Shown: positions 15,995 to 24,738, counted from the first letter of the stretch. The stretch is DNA of 64,000 nt from Treponema socranskii subsp. buccale (GCF_024181585.1 NZ_CP054258.1:1550001-1614000); one strand, 5' to 3'. Numbers and translations: made by a program. Notes: generated from the sequence alone by a model not told the origin.

Positions 15995-16690
15995 ATGCTA
16001 TATTGCAGTTTAACTTTATTTATCGCGGCAAGTATCGTACATCTTGCATTTTGCGCACTCAAACGGAATAAAGCCGCCGATGCGACAAAGGTGTTTTTAA
16101 TGCCGCTGCTTGCGCTCACCTCGGCACTCGCTCTCGCCCCTCGCCTGCCCGAATCGCGAACGGCGTTCGCGTGTACGCTTTGCGCTCTCGGTTTCGGCTG
16201 CATCGGCGACATATTGCTTCTTTCCGTAAGCGAAAAACGTTTTATGGCCGGCGCACTTTCGTTTTTCGCAGGTCATATATTTTGGATCGTACAATATGTC
16301 GTTTCTCCGAACGGAACATCGGCATACGCTTCCGGCGGGCGGATGTTTTTTCCCCTCGCGCTTATATGTTTTATATGCTACGGTATCGTACTCGCTTCGA
16401 CATACGTGCTGCTCGGAAAACCGAAAGGTGTCATGGGAGGGGGCGTCATAGCCTACGGCGGCATATTGTGCGCTCTGAACTTTACCGCGATCAACGCCGT
16501 CGTCAAGGGCATAAACGGAAAAGCAGCGCTTTTTTATTTGGCGGGATCGATTTTATTTTTCATATCGGACGGCATTCTATCGTATACCGTATTCAAAAAA
16601 GATATTCCTCACTCGCGCTTTATCATTATGATTACGTATATCGCGGCGCAGGCGCTGCTTGCCGCAGGCTGCGTGCTGCCGTATATTTGA
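15995..16690 (+). CDS. YhhN/TMEM86-family integral membrane protein
   Basis: This 231-residue protein has about seven or eight hydrophobic helices. Family marks include VFLMPLLALTSALAL, GFGCIGDILLLS with the conserved Gly-Asp, and FFAGHIFWIVQY with the conserved His. Eukaryotic TMEM86B hydrolyses lysoplasmalogen; the bacterial YhhN role is not settled, although some treponemes are known to make plasmalogen-type lipids. The start at 15995 is chosen because the preceding 24 codons overlap the promoter. It is a single gene convergent with nothing and divergent from the oad operon. Confidence 0.8.
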   Translation: MLYCSLTLFIAASIVHLAFCALKRNKAADATKVFLMPLLALTSALALAPRLPESRTAFACTLCALGFGCIGDILLLSVSEKRFMAGALSFFAGHIFWIVQYVVSPNGTSAYASGGRMFFPLALICFICYGIVLASTYVLLGKPKGVMGGGVIAYGGILCALNFTAINAVVKGINGKAALFYLAGSILFFISDGILSYTVFKKDIPHSRFIIMITYIAAQALLAAGCVLPYI

Positions 16691-16817
16691 AAAGCTTTCG
16701 AAAATCGAAACTTGAACGATGGTCAGAACGGCGCGCGCTTTCAGTCGCACGTTTGCCTGCAAACCGAGTTCTTTCGAAACACAAAAATGATGAAAATTTT
16801 TATAATGAAAATTTTTG

Positions 16818-16845
16818 TTGACAGATACCGGAAACGGTGTATACT
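16818..16845 (+). promoter_or_regulatory. Allose operon promoter
   Basis: TTGACA (16818-16823), a 16-bp spacer and TATACT (16840-16845) form a strong promoter. Upstream are two copies of TGAAAATTTTT (from 16790 and 16805), which could act as an UP element. Confidence 0.7.
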
Positions 16846-16890
16846 TAATCTGTTGCACCAATCGGCAAAACAAAGTATGCGGTGTTGAAC

Positions 16891-16912
16891 ATTACGTAAA
16901 CGTTTACGTAAT
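16891..16912. promoter_or_regulatory. LacI-type operator, perfect 22-bp palindrome
   Basis: ATTACGTAAAC and its exact reverse complement GTTTACGTAAT abut at a central CG. This is the symmetry LacI/GalR proteins prefer. It lies about 40 bp downstream of the expected transcription start, so bound repressor would act as a roadblock. The adjacent LacI-family gene is the obvious regulator. Confidence 0.75.
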
Positions 16913-16986
16913 ATCACTGTAAAACGGGTTAAATGCAATTATTCTCTTGCACCTATTTGTAAAAAAACGGCTTGGACGGAACAAAA

Positions 16987-17982
16987 ATGGCGAAAGAAAA
17001 AAACTCCATCGTTGAAATCGCAAAGCGGACGAATGTTTCGATCGCTACCGTATCCCGCGTCATCAATCGCGCCGAAGGATACAGCGAAAAGACAAAACAA
17101 AAAGTTTTAAAAGCCATACGGGAATCCGGTTATTCCCCTAACCTCAACGCCGTTTCGCTTCGCACGCACAAAAGTATGTGCATCGGCGTCATCGTGCCGG
17201 ACATAACGAACGAATATTTTGCACGCCTCATCCGCGAATTGGATGATTTTTTCGTTACGCAAAAATATACGCTGCTCATCTGCGATACGAACGAAGACGA
17301 AAAAAAAGAACAAACGCAATTGCGAAATTTGATTTCGAGGAACGTCGACGCGATCATCTATATTTCGGGGCAAGACCGTATTCCGAAAATAAATGCATCC
17401 TCGTGTCCGTTCATCGTATACATAGACCGCTGTCCGAAAAATGCGGCAGTCTTAGTGCAATCGGATAACGTAAGCGGCGGCTACCTTGCGACGAAAGAGC
17501 TTTTGGATAAAGGCTGCAAAAAAATTCTTTTTGCACGCGACAGGAGAGACGTTTCGACCGTCGTTGAACGGAGGGAGGGCTATTTGAAAGCGCTCGGCGA
17601 ATACGGCGTTCCGTACGCAAAAAAAATGGAACTGTATACGTCTCCCGAATACGAGGCGGCGCGCAGGTCGCTGAAAAGGCGGCTTACGGCAAAAGCGCTC
17701 GACTTCGACGGTATCTTTTGTTCGACCGATATGATAGCGCTCGGCTGCGTCAACGCATTGCAGGAAACCGGCTATCGTGTTCCCGCGGACGTAAAGATCG
17801 TCGGCTTCGATAACGTTTCCCTCAGCAAATTCTGCAACCCTCCGATAACGACGATAACGCAGGATTCGCACGCGATCGCATACACAGCCGGCGCGCTTAT
17901 CATAGATAAGCTGCACCGTAAATTTATTAAAAATACGCATATATTGATTCCCGTCACGCTGGAAAGACGGAAGACGACATAG
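16987..17982 (+). CDS. LacI-family regulator of the allose operon
   Basis: This 331-residue protein has a LacI-type DNA-binding head (SIVEIAKRTNVSIATVSRVI then the hinge NLNAVSLRT). A periplasmic-binding-protein-like sensor follows, starting at SMCIGVIVPDITNEYFARLI and including FDGIFCSTDMIALGCVNAL and KIVGFDNVSLSKFCNPPITT. It should release the palindrome at 16891-16912 when it binds allose or a phosphorylated product. E. coli uses an unrelated RpiR-type AlsR for this pathway, so regulation differs here. The ATG at 16987 follows GGACGGA; a TTG 15 nt upstream is the alternative. The next gene begins 57 nt downstream. Confidence 0.9.
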   Translation: MAKEKNSIVEIAKRTNVSIATVSRVINRAEGYSEKTKQKVLKAIRESGYSPNLNAVSLRTHKSMCIGVIVPDITNEYFARLIRELDDFFVTQKYTLLICDTNEDEKKEQTQLRNLISRNVDAIIYISGQDRIPKINASSCPFIVYIDRCPKNAAVLVQSDNVSGGYLATKELLDKGCKKILFARDRRDVSTVVERREGYLKALGEYGVPYAKKMELYTSPEYEAARRSLKRRLTAKALDFDGIFCSTDMIALGCVNALQETGYRVPADVKIVGFDNVSLSKFCNPPITTITQDSHAIAYTAGALIIDKLHRKFIKNTHILIPVTLERRKTT

Positions 17983-18013
17983 CGCATTTTGCCGCCGCAC
18001 ACTAGGAGGACGT

Positions 18014-18052
18014 ATGAGAAATTATACAGGACGGACAACATGGAAACGCTAG
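18014..18052 (+). CDS. Possible 12-codon leader peptide overlapping the alsA start
   Basis: An ATG at 18014 has the best ribosome binding site of the region (AGGAGG, 7 nt away). It opens a frame of 12 codons (MRNYTGRTTWKR) that stops at 18050, inside codon 4-5 of alsA in another frame. Translation of it would terminate beside the alsA ATG and allow reinitiation. It may be a coupling device or a chance ORF. No family is recognised. Confidence 0.3.
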   Translation: MRNYTGRTTWKR

Positions 18053-19557
18053 TTCAAATCGAGCACGTTACAAAAATTTTTCCGGGTGTCAAAGCGCTGA
18101 GCGATATAACTTTTGACATCCGTGCCGGTGAAGTACACGTTCTGCTCGGAGAAAACGGCGCGGGTAAATCGACGCTCATGAAAATATTGAGCGGCGTATT
18201 TCAGCCGACGAGCGGCAAAATCGATATCGATGGAAAATCCTATGAAAAGCTGACGCCGAAAGAGTCGCAGGATTTGGGAATCAGCATCATCTATCAGGAA
18301 CTGAGTCTTATAGGCGAGCTTTCCATTATGGAAAATATGTTCGTCGGAAAACTTCCTACGATAAAAAAATTCGGCGTACCGGTCGTCGATTACGAACTCA
18401 TGCTCAAAAAAGCTTCAAAAGCGCTTTCGACGGTCGGGTTAAACCGAAGCCCGAAAGAATATGTTGAAAATTTAAGCATTTCGGAAAAACAGCAGTGCGA
18501 AATCGCAAAAGCGATCGTCGCCGATTCCCGCGTCATCATCATGGACGAGCCGACGACATCGCTGACATTATCCGAAACGGCAAAACTTTTCGATATCGTC
18601 CGCAATTTGAAAAAACAAGGCAAAGGCATCGTCTACATCTCTCACAAGATGGAAGAAATCAAACAGATCGGCGACCGTGTTACGGTTTTAAAAGACGGAA
18701 AATCGGTCGGTACGCGCAGCGTCGAAGACGTTACCGTCGACGATCTTATTAAAATGATGGTCGGCAGGGAAATATACGGCACATACTTGGATAAAAGCGG
18801 TGCGGATTTATCGAAAGAGCCGGTCGTCTTTGAAGCGCGTCACATTTCGCGGAAAGACAAAAAAGCGGACGACGTGTCGTTTCAAATTCACAAAAAAGAA
18901 ATACTCGGTTTTTTCGGTCTCATCGGTTCGGGCAGAAGCGAATTGATGAATGCGATTTTCGGAGCGGATAAGCGCGAATCGGGGGAAATTCTTATCAACG
19001 GAAAAGCGGTTTCGATCCGAACTCCTTACGACTCGATAAAAAACGGGCTTGCAATGGTTACGGAAAACAGACGGGAAACGGGTTTTATGCACAACTTCGA
19101 CATAAAACAAAATATTTCCATCGTGCCGTTTATAAAGACGTCGGAACTGCGCGGGCTCTGGGGCTTAATTGATTTGAAACGCGAACTCGACGATGCGGCC
19201 GTGCAAAAAGAAAAGCTTTCGATAAAATGCAGCAGCATACACGAAAACATCACCGAGCTTTCGGGCGGCAATCAGCAAAAAGTTATTTTGGGAAAATGGA
19301 TGGCTGCCGATTCGAAAGCGCTCATATTCGACGAGCCGACAAAGGGTATCGACGTCGGAAGCAAAAGCGAAATCTATATCCTCATGCGCCGGCTTGCCGA
19401 AGAAGGCAAAGGCGTCATCATGGTTTCTTCGGATTTGACGGAGCTGCTTTCCGTGTGCGACCGGATCTGCGTGTTCCGCGCCGGGAAAATACGAAAAGAA
19501 TTTACAAACAAAGATGCGACACAGGAAAATATCATGAAGGTCGCGACGGGCGAATAA
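18040..19557 (+). CDS. alsA: D-allose ABC importer ATPase AlsA
   Basis: This 505-residue sugar-type ATPase has two ABC modules. The first has Walker A GENGAGKST (about residues 37-45), signature ISEKQQCEIAKAI and Walker B RVIIMDEPTTSL. The second has the degenerate GLIGSGRSE P-loop and signature LSGGNQQKVILGKWM typical of RbsA/AlsA. It energises import through AlsC. The start METLVQIEHVTKIFPGVKAL matches family starts and follows AGGACGGA. The operon order alsA-alsC-alsE-alsK with alsB and rpiB identifies the sugar as D-allose; the ATPase alone would not distinguish it from RbsA. Confidence 0.88.
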   Translation: METLVQIEHVTKIFPGVKALSDITFDIRAGEVHVLLGENGAGKSTLMKILSGVFQPTSGKIDIDGKSYEKLTPKESQDLGISIIYQELSLIGELSIMENMFVGKLPTIKKFGVPVVDYELMLKKASKALSTVGLNRSPKEYVENLSISEKQQCEIAKAIVADSRVIIMDEPTTSLTLSETAKLFDIVRNLKKQGKGIVYISHKMEEIKQIGDRVTVLKDGKSVGTRSVEDVTVDDLIKMMVGREIYGTYLDKSGADLSKEPVVFEARHISRKDKKADDVSFQIHKKEILGFFGLIGSGRSELMNAIFGADKRESGEILINGKAVSIRTPYDSIKNGLAMVTENRRETGFMHNFDIKQNISIVPFIKTSELRGLWGLIDLKRELDDAAVQKEKLSIKCSSIHENITELSGGNQQKVILGKWMAADSKALIFDEPTKGIDVGSKSEIYILMRRLAEEGKGVIMVSSDLTELLSVCDRICVFRAGKIRKEFTNKDATQENIMKVATGE

Positions 19558-19584
19558 TACAAGGTGCATAAGGGAGCATACAAT

Positions 19585-20559
19585 ATGAAAGACAATACGA
19601 AAAACGAAAAGTCTTTGCAGCATTTTAAAATGCTGTGGCAGCGGTACGGCACGATCGGAATATTTTTGCTTTTGATTATAATCCTGACGATTATAAAACC
19701 GAGCGCAGTATTTACTCCGTCGAGTATCGTACAGATTTTGCGGCAAAGCGCGGTAAACATATTATTAAGTCTCGGAGAATTTTTTGCGATTTTGATTGCG
19801 GGCATCGATCTGTCGGTCGGCGCGGTTGCGGGATTGACAGGCATGATCGCGGCGAAGCTCATGGTCGCAGGGATCCCCGTAGGAGCGGCGATCTTCGTGT
19901 GCATCCTTGCAGGGACTGCAATCGGATGGATCAACGGTACGCTCGTCAATAAAACGGGGCTGCATCCGTTTATCATCACGCTCGGCACGCAATCGATCTT
20001 TTTCGGCATCATGCTCGTCGTATCGAATTCGAGAAACGTGTTCGGCTTTCCGGCTTCTTTCAGCACGCTGATGAATGCGAGCCTCCTCTTCGTACCGGTG
20101 CCGGTCGTCATTGCACTCGTCGTCGCGCTTTTTTGCTGGTTTTTTACGACAAAGACGAAAGCCGGCAGAAATATTTACGCGCTCGGCGGCGACATACAGA
20201 GCGCATGGTTTTCAGGCGTCAACGTCGATCTGCACCGTCTCATCGTGTTTATGATTTCCGGCACCTGCTCCGGCATCGCGGGCATCGTACTGCTCGGAAG
20301 ACTCGGCGCCGCAGCTCCGACGGCCGGAACGGGATATGAAACCTACGCGATCGCCGCGGCGATTATCGGCGGAACGAGTTTTTTCGGCGGCAAGGGAAAA
20401 GTGCTCGGCGTCGTGATCGGCGGTTTGATCATCGGCGTGATCAATTACGGAATGACCGCGCTGACGATTCCGAGCAGCTATCAAAAAATCGTCATGGGTA
20501 TGCTGATCATCATTGCGGTGACGATAGATCATTTTGTCGGCGCGAAAAACAACCGATAG
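19585..20559 (+). CDS. alsC: D-allose ABC importer permease AlsC
   Basis: This 324-residue permease of the RbsC/AlsC family (BPD_transp_2) has 8-10 helices. Family marks are ILIAGIDLSVGAVAGLTGMI, GLHPFIITLGTQSIFFGIML, and IIGGTSFFGGKGKVLGVVIG near the C-terminus. It forms the membrane channel with AlsA. The start at 19585 follows GGGAG by 8 nt, 27 nt after the alsA stop. Gene neighbours, not the permease sequence itself, give the allose assignment. Confidence 0.88.
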   Translation: MKDNTKNEKSLQHFKMLWQRYGTIGIFLLLIIILTIIKPSAVFTPSSIVQILRQSAVNILLSLGEFFAILIAGIDLSVGAVAGLTGMIAAKLMVAGIPVGAAIFVCILAGTAIGWINGTLVNKTGLHPFIITLGTQSIFFGIMLVVSNSRNVFGFPASFSTLMNASLLFVPVPVVIALVVALFCWFFTTKTKAGRNIYALGGDIQSAWFSGVNVDLHRLIVFMISGTCSGIAGIVLLGRLGAAAPTAGTGYETYAIAAAIIGGTSFFGGKGKVLGVVIGGLIIGVINYGMTALTIPSSYQKIVMGMLIIIAVTIDHFVGAKNNR

Positions 20560-20608
20560 GCTGCAAATACGGTTGGAGAATATCAACGCGGAACACACTG
20601 GAGGAAAT

Positions 20609-21292
20609 ATGAAAGTCTTATTCAATCCGTCGCTCATGTGTATGAATCTCATGGAATTGAAAGCGCAGCTTGAAATCATCAACGAAAAAGCGGATTTGGT
20701 TCATGTCGATATCATGGACGGACACTACGTAAAAAATATTACGCTCTCTCCGTTTTTTGTAGAATCGATCCGTGCGGCGTGCAAATTGCCGATCGACTGT
20801 CATCTTATGGTGACGAACCCCGAAGACTTCGTCGCCGCTCTTGCAAAAGCCGGAGCCGACTACATCGTGCCGCATGCGGAAACGATTAACGCTCAGGCGT
20901 TTCGAATCCTCGACATGATTCATTCGCATAAGTGCAAGGCGGGTGTTGCGATCAATCCCGCGACTCCCGTTTCCGTACTGCTGCCCTACATTCACCGGCT
21001 CGATAAAATCACGGTGATGAGCGTCGATCCGGGATTTGCCGGACAGCCGTTTATTCCCGAAGTGCTTCCCAAAATAACGGAACTTAAAAATTTAAAAGCC
21101 GAAAAGGGATATTCATATCTCATAGAAGTGGACGGTTCGTGCAATTCGAAAACTTTTAAACGGCTGTACGACGCGGGCGCGGAAGTGTACATCGTCGGCT
21201 CATCGGGGCTTTTCAACAACGATCCCGATTTGGCAAAAGCGTGGGATATCATGACGGATGCTTTTTATAAAGAGACGGGGTGCAAAGCGTAA
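20609..21292 (+). CDS. alsE: D-allulose-6-phosphate 3-epimerase AlsE
   Basis: This 227-residue TIM-barrel enzyme of the ribulose-phosphate epimerase family converts D-allulose 6-phosphate to D-fructose 6-phosphate. It follows E. coli AlsE closely: NPSLMCMNL at the start, VDIMDGHYV, LTSPFF-like ITLSPFFVES, CHLMVTNPEDFVAAL, VDPGFAGQPFIPE and the phosphate-binding EVDGSCNSKTF and GSSGLFN. The metal ligands (His, Asp, His, Asp) are present. It starts after GGAGG. The stop codon is directly followed by the alsK ATG with no gap, a mark of tight coupling. Confidence 0.93.
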   Translation: MKVLFNPSLMCMNLMELKAQLEIINEKADLVHVDIMDGHYVKNITLSPFFVESIRAACKLPIDCHLMVTNPEDFVAALAKAGADYIVPHAETINAQAFRILDMIHSHKCKAGVAINPATPVSVLLPYIHRLDKITVMSVDPGFAGQPFIPEVLPKITELKNLKAEKGYSYLIEVDGSCNSKTFKRLYDAGAEVYIVGSSGLFNNDPDLAKAWDIMTDAFYKETGCKA

Positions 21293-22213
21293 ATGGATAC
21301 GGTCATCGGCATCGATATAGGCGGAACGAATGTACGGATCGGGTACGTCGATGAAGCGGGAACGATTTTCGGATTCGAAAAAAAATTCATCGGTGCGGTC
21401 GTAAAAGAAGATATCGTTTCCGACTTGGAACAAAAAATCGCCGCATATATACGGCAGCACGATTTGCAAAAAAGCTGCCGCGCCGTCGCGATCGGCGTAC
21501 CGTCTTCGGTCAGCAAAAACAAAAGCTTTATCTATTCGACGCCGAACTTGCCGGGCTTAAACAATATCGATTTGGGCGGGATTTTGCACGAGCGTTTACG
21601 GCTTCCCGTATTTATCGACAGGGACGTAAATTACCTCTTGAACAACGACATCCGGGAATACAAGCTCGATGAAGCAAAAGAAAAAAATATTATCGGTATC
21701 TATGTCGGAACCGGCATCGGAAACGCGCTGTATATCAACGGCGGATTTTACACGGGAAAAAACGGCGTCGCGGGAGAATTGGGACATATTCCGATGCTCG
21801 GCTCACAGGCCGTCTGCGGCTGCGGAAATATCGGCTGTTCGGAAACGGTCGCATCGGGACGATACCTTGAAAAAATGTGCAAAGAGAATTTTTCCGAAAT
21901 CGATATAAAAGAAATTTTTGTTAAGCGGAATGCTCACCCGCTCGTACAGGATTTTCTAAAAACGCTTGCCTATGTCATCGCAACGGAAATCAATATCATC
22001 GATCCCGATTACGTGATCCTTTCAGGCGGTGTGCTTGCGATGCAGGGGTTTCCGACGGAAACGCTCATGACCTTTATGCGCCGGCACATACGTGCTCCGT
22101 ATCCGCGTGACAATATCGAATTTATTTACCCTGAGCATACGCAGGAAAGCGGAGTCAGAGGAGGCGCGCTTTTCGCGTTTGAAAAATTAAAGAGTAATGT
22201 AAAGTTCGTGTGA
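21293..22213 (+). CDS. alsK: D-allose kinase AlsK (ROK family)
   Basis: This 306-residue ROK-family kinase makes allose 6-phosphate. The N-terminal phosphate-binding IGIDIGGTNVRIG, the sugar-binding GVAGELGHIPM and the zinc motif CGCGNIGCSE are intact. IFSTPNLPGL-like YSTPNLPGLNN, FIDRDVNYLLNNDI and VILSGGVLAMQGFP match E. coli AlsK better than other ROK kinases. The gene abuts alsE. An 18-bp perfect hairpin overlaps the stop codon. The IS110-family element follows, so alsB and rpiB are now separated from it by about 1.46 kb. Confidence 0.92.
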   Translation: MDTVIGIDIGGTNVRIGYVDEAGTIFGFEKKFIGAVVKEDIVSDLEQKIAAYIRQHDLQKSCRAVAIGVPSSVSKNKSFIYSTPNLPGLNNIDLGGILHERLRLPVFIDRDVNYLLNNDIREYKLDEAKEKNIIGIYVGTGIGNALYINGGFYTGKNGVAGELGHIPMLGSQAVCGCGNIGCSETVASGRYLEKMCKENFSEIDIKEIFVKRNAHPLVQDFLKTLAYVIATEINIIDPDYVILSGGVLAMQGFPTETLMTFMRRHIRAPYPRDNIEFIYPEHTQESGVRGGALFAFEKLKSNVKFV

Positions 22214-22274
22214 ACTTTAAAAATATAAAATGTGATATACGGCAATGTCGGGAATATCGCCGCTGCCGTGTATC
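22201..22274. promoter_or_regulatory. Two hairpins between alsK and the IS110 element
   Basis: AAAGTTC (22201-22207) and GAACTTT (22212-22218) form a perfect stem over the alsK stop. GATATACGGCA (22234-22244) pairs with TGCCGTGTATC (22264-22274) with one T-G. Neither has a T-run, so they may stabilise or process the upstream mRNA. The left edge of the IS cannot be fixed from sequence. Confidence 0.35.
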
Positions 22275-22331
22275 TCGAAATGCAGTTAGGAGGTATGATA
22301 AAAAGGAAAACGAACAAGTGGTAATGTGATA

Positions 22332-22495
22332 AGCTGAACAAAGAAAGAGTTCAGCGGGAACCAGGCAAGAGTTCGACATATTTAGTGGAGGCTATGACCT
22401 TCGGTTAGGAGAATGAAGAGCTATTGCCGCACCATACGATAGTCGTAAGAGACTGAATGGGAGAATGGGACACATTACCGAATAGACTTTCCGCT
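22332..22495 (+). ncRNA. Candidate bridge RNA in the IS110 left non-coding end
   Basis: IS110-group elements encode a structured bridge RNA upstream of the recombinase that pairs with target and donor DNA. This 5' region has a perfect stem GCTGAAC/GTTCAGC with a 9-nt loop (22333-22355). An ACC-TTC-GGT hairpin near 22397 sits inside a larger irregular stem, and TACGA-TAG-TCGTA (22436-22448) follows. The stems are seen; identity as a bridge RNA, its ends and its loops' targets are inferred from position. Confidence 0.45.
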
Positions 22496-22515
22496 GAGTG
22501 AGAACGGAGGTCAAG

Positions 22516-23625
22516 ATGACAGTTTACATTGGCGTTGATTTGCACAAAACACAGTTTACCGTGCATGAGCGGACAGAGGAAACGGTTGAAAGCTTTGAGC
22601 AGATCAAACAGTATCCGACGACAGAAGTTGGGTATGCGGCATTTCTTGCGAGAATAACGGAGTACAAGATAGGCGGTTTCACTGTGAAAATCGGAGTTGA
22701 ATCAACCGGCAACACAAGATTCTTCAAGGCTCAGGTAGAAAAAGTGGGAGCGCACGTGACGGTAATCAATACGTTGAAATTCAAGGTAATCAACGAATCG
22801 ACGAAGAAAACCGACAAGCATGATGCTTCGACGATTTCAGAGTTTCTATCAAAGGATATGCTTCCGGAAAGCTATCTGTGCAGTAAGGGAACGGAAAACT
22901 TGAGACGGCTTTTGAAATCAAGGGAGCGGCTGGTTCATTCGATTGTCGGACAAAAGAATGAAATTCATGCGCTTCTGGTGAGTATGGGGCTACAGGATGA
23001 AAGTCGAAGCCTCCAAAGTAAAAAAGGGCGCCAGGAAGTTCTGGACACCCTGTCGTCGCGTAGCGACCTCGTGCTCGAAGCACAATCAGTAAAACTGATG
23101 ATTGAAATTATAGAGCAGATGAGCCAATCGGTCAAGCTGATTGAAAAGCAGTTAAGCGAATTAACGAAAGACGATGAAATGGTTAGTCGTCTTATGACGA
23201 TTCGAGGCTGCGGAAAAATCACGGCATGGATAATCCGCTCGTACACAGAAGATATAGGTAGGTTTGCCAGTGCGAAGAAATATGCGGCCTTTTGCGGGCT
23301 TGTGCCATGGGTACAGGATTCAAATGAAACGGTGAGACATGGCAGAATAACCAAGCGCGGTCCTCAGGAATTGAGAACGGCGTACGTACAGTTGGTGTTG
23401 GGAATTCGTCGTTGCAAGGATACTTCGGGATGGAGGATCATGCAGCGACTGGATTATATGAAAAAGAACAAAGGCAGCGGCAAATCGATTGTTGCAGCTG
23501 CAAGGAAGATGGCAGAAATCGTGTGGGCGTTGCTCACGGGAAAACAGGACTTTGATTCAACAAAGATGATGGGCAGATATAAACCTATGAGTCTTGCTGA
23601 ACAAGCCCTCGTTGCCATGAATTAA
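22516..23625 (+). CDS. IS110-family DEDD recombinase/transposase
   Basis: This 369-residue protein has the RuvC-like DEDD domain at the N-terminus: IGVDLHK with Asp8, VESTGN with Glu62 and TDKHDAS with Asp100 and Asp103. The C-terminal transposase_20 domain includes the helix-hairpin-helix MTIRGCGKITAWII and GLVPWVQDSNETVRHGRITK. Ser268 in that stretch is the best candidate for the family's second nucleophile. All catalytic positions are intact and there is no frameshift, so the element may be active. The ATG at 22516 follows GGAGG; an upstream GTG is rejected. Confidence 0.93.
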   Translation: MTVYIGVDLHKTQFTVHERTEETVESFEQIKQYPTTEVGYAAFLARITEYKIGGFTVKIGVESTGNTRFFKAQVEKVGAHVTVINTLKFKVINESTKKTDKHDASTISEFLSKDMLPESYLCSKGTENLRRLLKSRERLVHSIVGQKNEIHALLVSMGLQDESRSLQSKKGRQEVLDTLSSRSDLVLEAQSVKLMIEIIEQMSQSVKLIEKQLSELTKDDEMVSRLMTIRGCGKITAWIIRSYTEDIGRFASAKKYAAFCGLVPWVQDSNETVRHGRITKRGPQELRTAYVQLVLGIRRCKDTSGWRIMQRLDYMKKNKGSGKSIVAAARKMAEIVWALLTGKQDFDSTKMMGRYKPMSLAEQALVAMN

Positions 23626-23672
23626 ACAGCTTAGAAAGTCACCTTGTTCATTGACTTTTTATGGGAGGTTAT

Positions 23673-24641
23673 ATGAAAAAATTAACGGCTTTTTTGGCGG
23701 CGGCTCTGATCGCCGTGTCGTTTGCGGCCGCAACCGGCTCGAACGAAAATCAGGAACGCGCCGATTACGCGGTCATCCTTAAAACGCAAGCGAGCGACTT
23801 TTGGGTAAAGATGTGGAAGGGCGTGGAAGCGGAATCCGCAAAGCTCGGCATAAAAGTCGATCTGTATTCGGCGCAGTCGGAAGACGATCTGGAAGGTCAG
23901 CTTTCGATCCTCGAACAGTGCATCAACCGCGGATACAAAGGTATCGGTATTGCGCCTCTTTCCGGCGTAAACGTATTGTCGGGCATCGGCAAAGCGACGG
24001 CAAAGGGTATCACGATCGTAAATATCGACGAAATGTTCAATGAAAAAGAACTCGCCAACAACAAAGGCGCCTGTGTCGCATACGTTGCAACGGACAATGT
24101 CGCGGTCGGAAAAAAGGGCGCGGAATATATCGTCAAAAACGTTCCTGCCGGCGCGAAAGTGCTGATCATCGAAGGCAAATCGGGAAATCAATCGAGCGAA
24201 GACAGAAAGAACGGTGCACGTGCGGCGTTTACCGCAGGCAAATTGAATATCGTCGGAAGCCAGGCGGCCGATTGGGATCGCCAGACGGCGCTCGATGTCG
24301 CAACGACGTACATTCAACAAAACCCCGACCTCGCCGGCATCTACGCGTGCAACGACGGTATGGCGCTCGGCGTCATACAGGCTGTCATAAACGCAAATAA
24401 GCTCGGCAAAATCATGGTCGTCGGAACGGACGGCGACAGCGAAGCCGTGCGTTCGGTTGCAAACGGGCAGTTGAGCGCGACCGTCGCACAAGACTCGGCT
24501 CAAATCGGTGCGACGAGTTTTAACCTGCTCGTAAAAGCGGTACAAAACGGTACGAAAGGCGTCGTCGGCAAAATCCCTGCGAAAACGCCCGTCGAATCGG
24601 TTTTGATTACGAAAGATAATGTCAAATCGTTTTTGAAGTAA
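23673..24641 (+). CDS. alsB: D-allose-binding protein AlsB
   Basis: This 322-residue periplasmic binding protein has a Sec signal peptide cleaved after about residue 20. The mature sequence follows E. coli AlsB closely: YAVILKTQASDFWVKMWKGV, IAPLSGVNVL, VATDNVAVGKKGAEYI, SQAADWDRQTALDVATTYIQ and VVGTDGDSEAVRSVANGQLS. It delivers allose to AlsAC. Its ATG follows GGGAGG. The IS110 element ends only about 40 nt upstream, so its expression may depend on readthrough or on an IS-derived promoter. A GC-rich hairpin follows the gene. Confidence 0.92.
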   Translation: MKKLTAFLAAALIAVSFAAATGSNENQERADYAVILKTQASDFWVKMWKGVEAESAKLGIKVDLYSAQSEDDLEGQLSILEQCINRGYKGIGIAPLSGVNVLSGIGKATAKGITIVNIDEMFNEKELANNKGACVAYVATDNVAVGKKGAEYIVKNVPAGAKVLIIEGKSGNQSSEDRKNGARAAFTAGKLNIVGSQAADWDRQTALDVATTYIQQNPDLAGIYACNDGMALGVIQAVINANKLGKIMVVGTDGDSEAVRSVANGQLSATVAQDSAQIGATSFNLLVKAVQNGTKGVVGKIPAKTPVESVLITKDNVKSFLK

Positions 24642-24653
24642 ATTTATTGTACG

Positions 24654-24707
24654 AGCGGAACCGTTCCGCTATAATCGACTTACCCCGGCGCAAGTATCGG
24701 GGTAAGT
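24654..24707 (+). terminator. Tandem hairpins between alsB and rpiB
   Basis: AGCGGAA/TTCCGCT (24654-24670) is followed by a perfect 10-bp stem ACTTACCCCG/CGGGGTAAGT (24678-24687 and 24698-24707). Only a weak T-rich tail follows. It probably attenuates transcription or protects the alsB mRNA end, giving more binding protein than RpiB. Confidence 0.55.
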
Positions 24708-24738
24708 TGTTATCAATACATGCCCAAAAGGAGGCAAT

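Larger units (their letters stand above)
22330..23633 (+). mobile_element. IS110-family insertion sequence between alsK and alsB
   Basis: The element is defined by its DEDD transposase and a long non-coding 5' side with a very short 3' side, the layout of the IS110 group. A 7-bp inverted pair TAAGCTG (22330-22336) and CAGCTTA (23627-23633) may be subterminal, but chance is possible. No target duplication is expected for this family. Exact ends are therefore approximate. It interrupts an operon whose order elsewhere keeps alsB with the other transporter genes. Confidence 0.75.
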
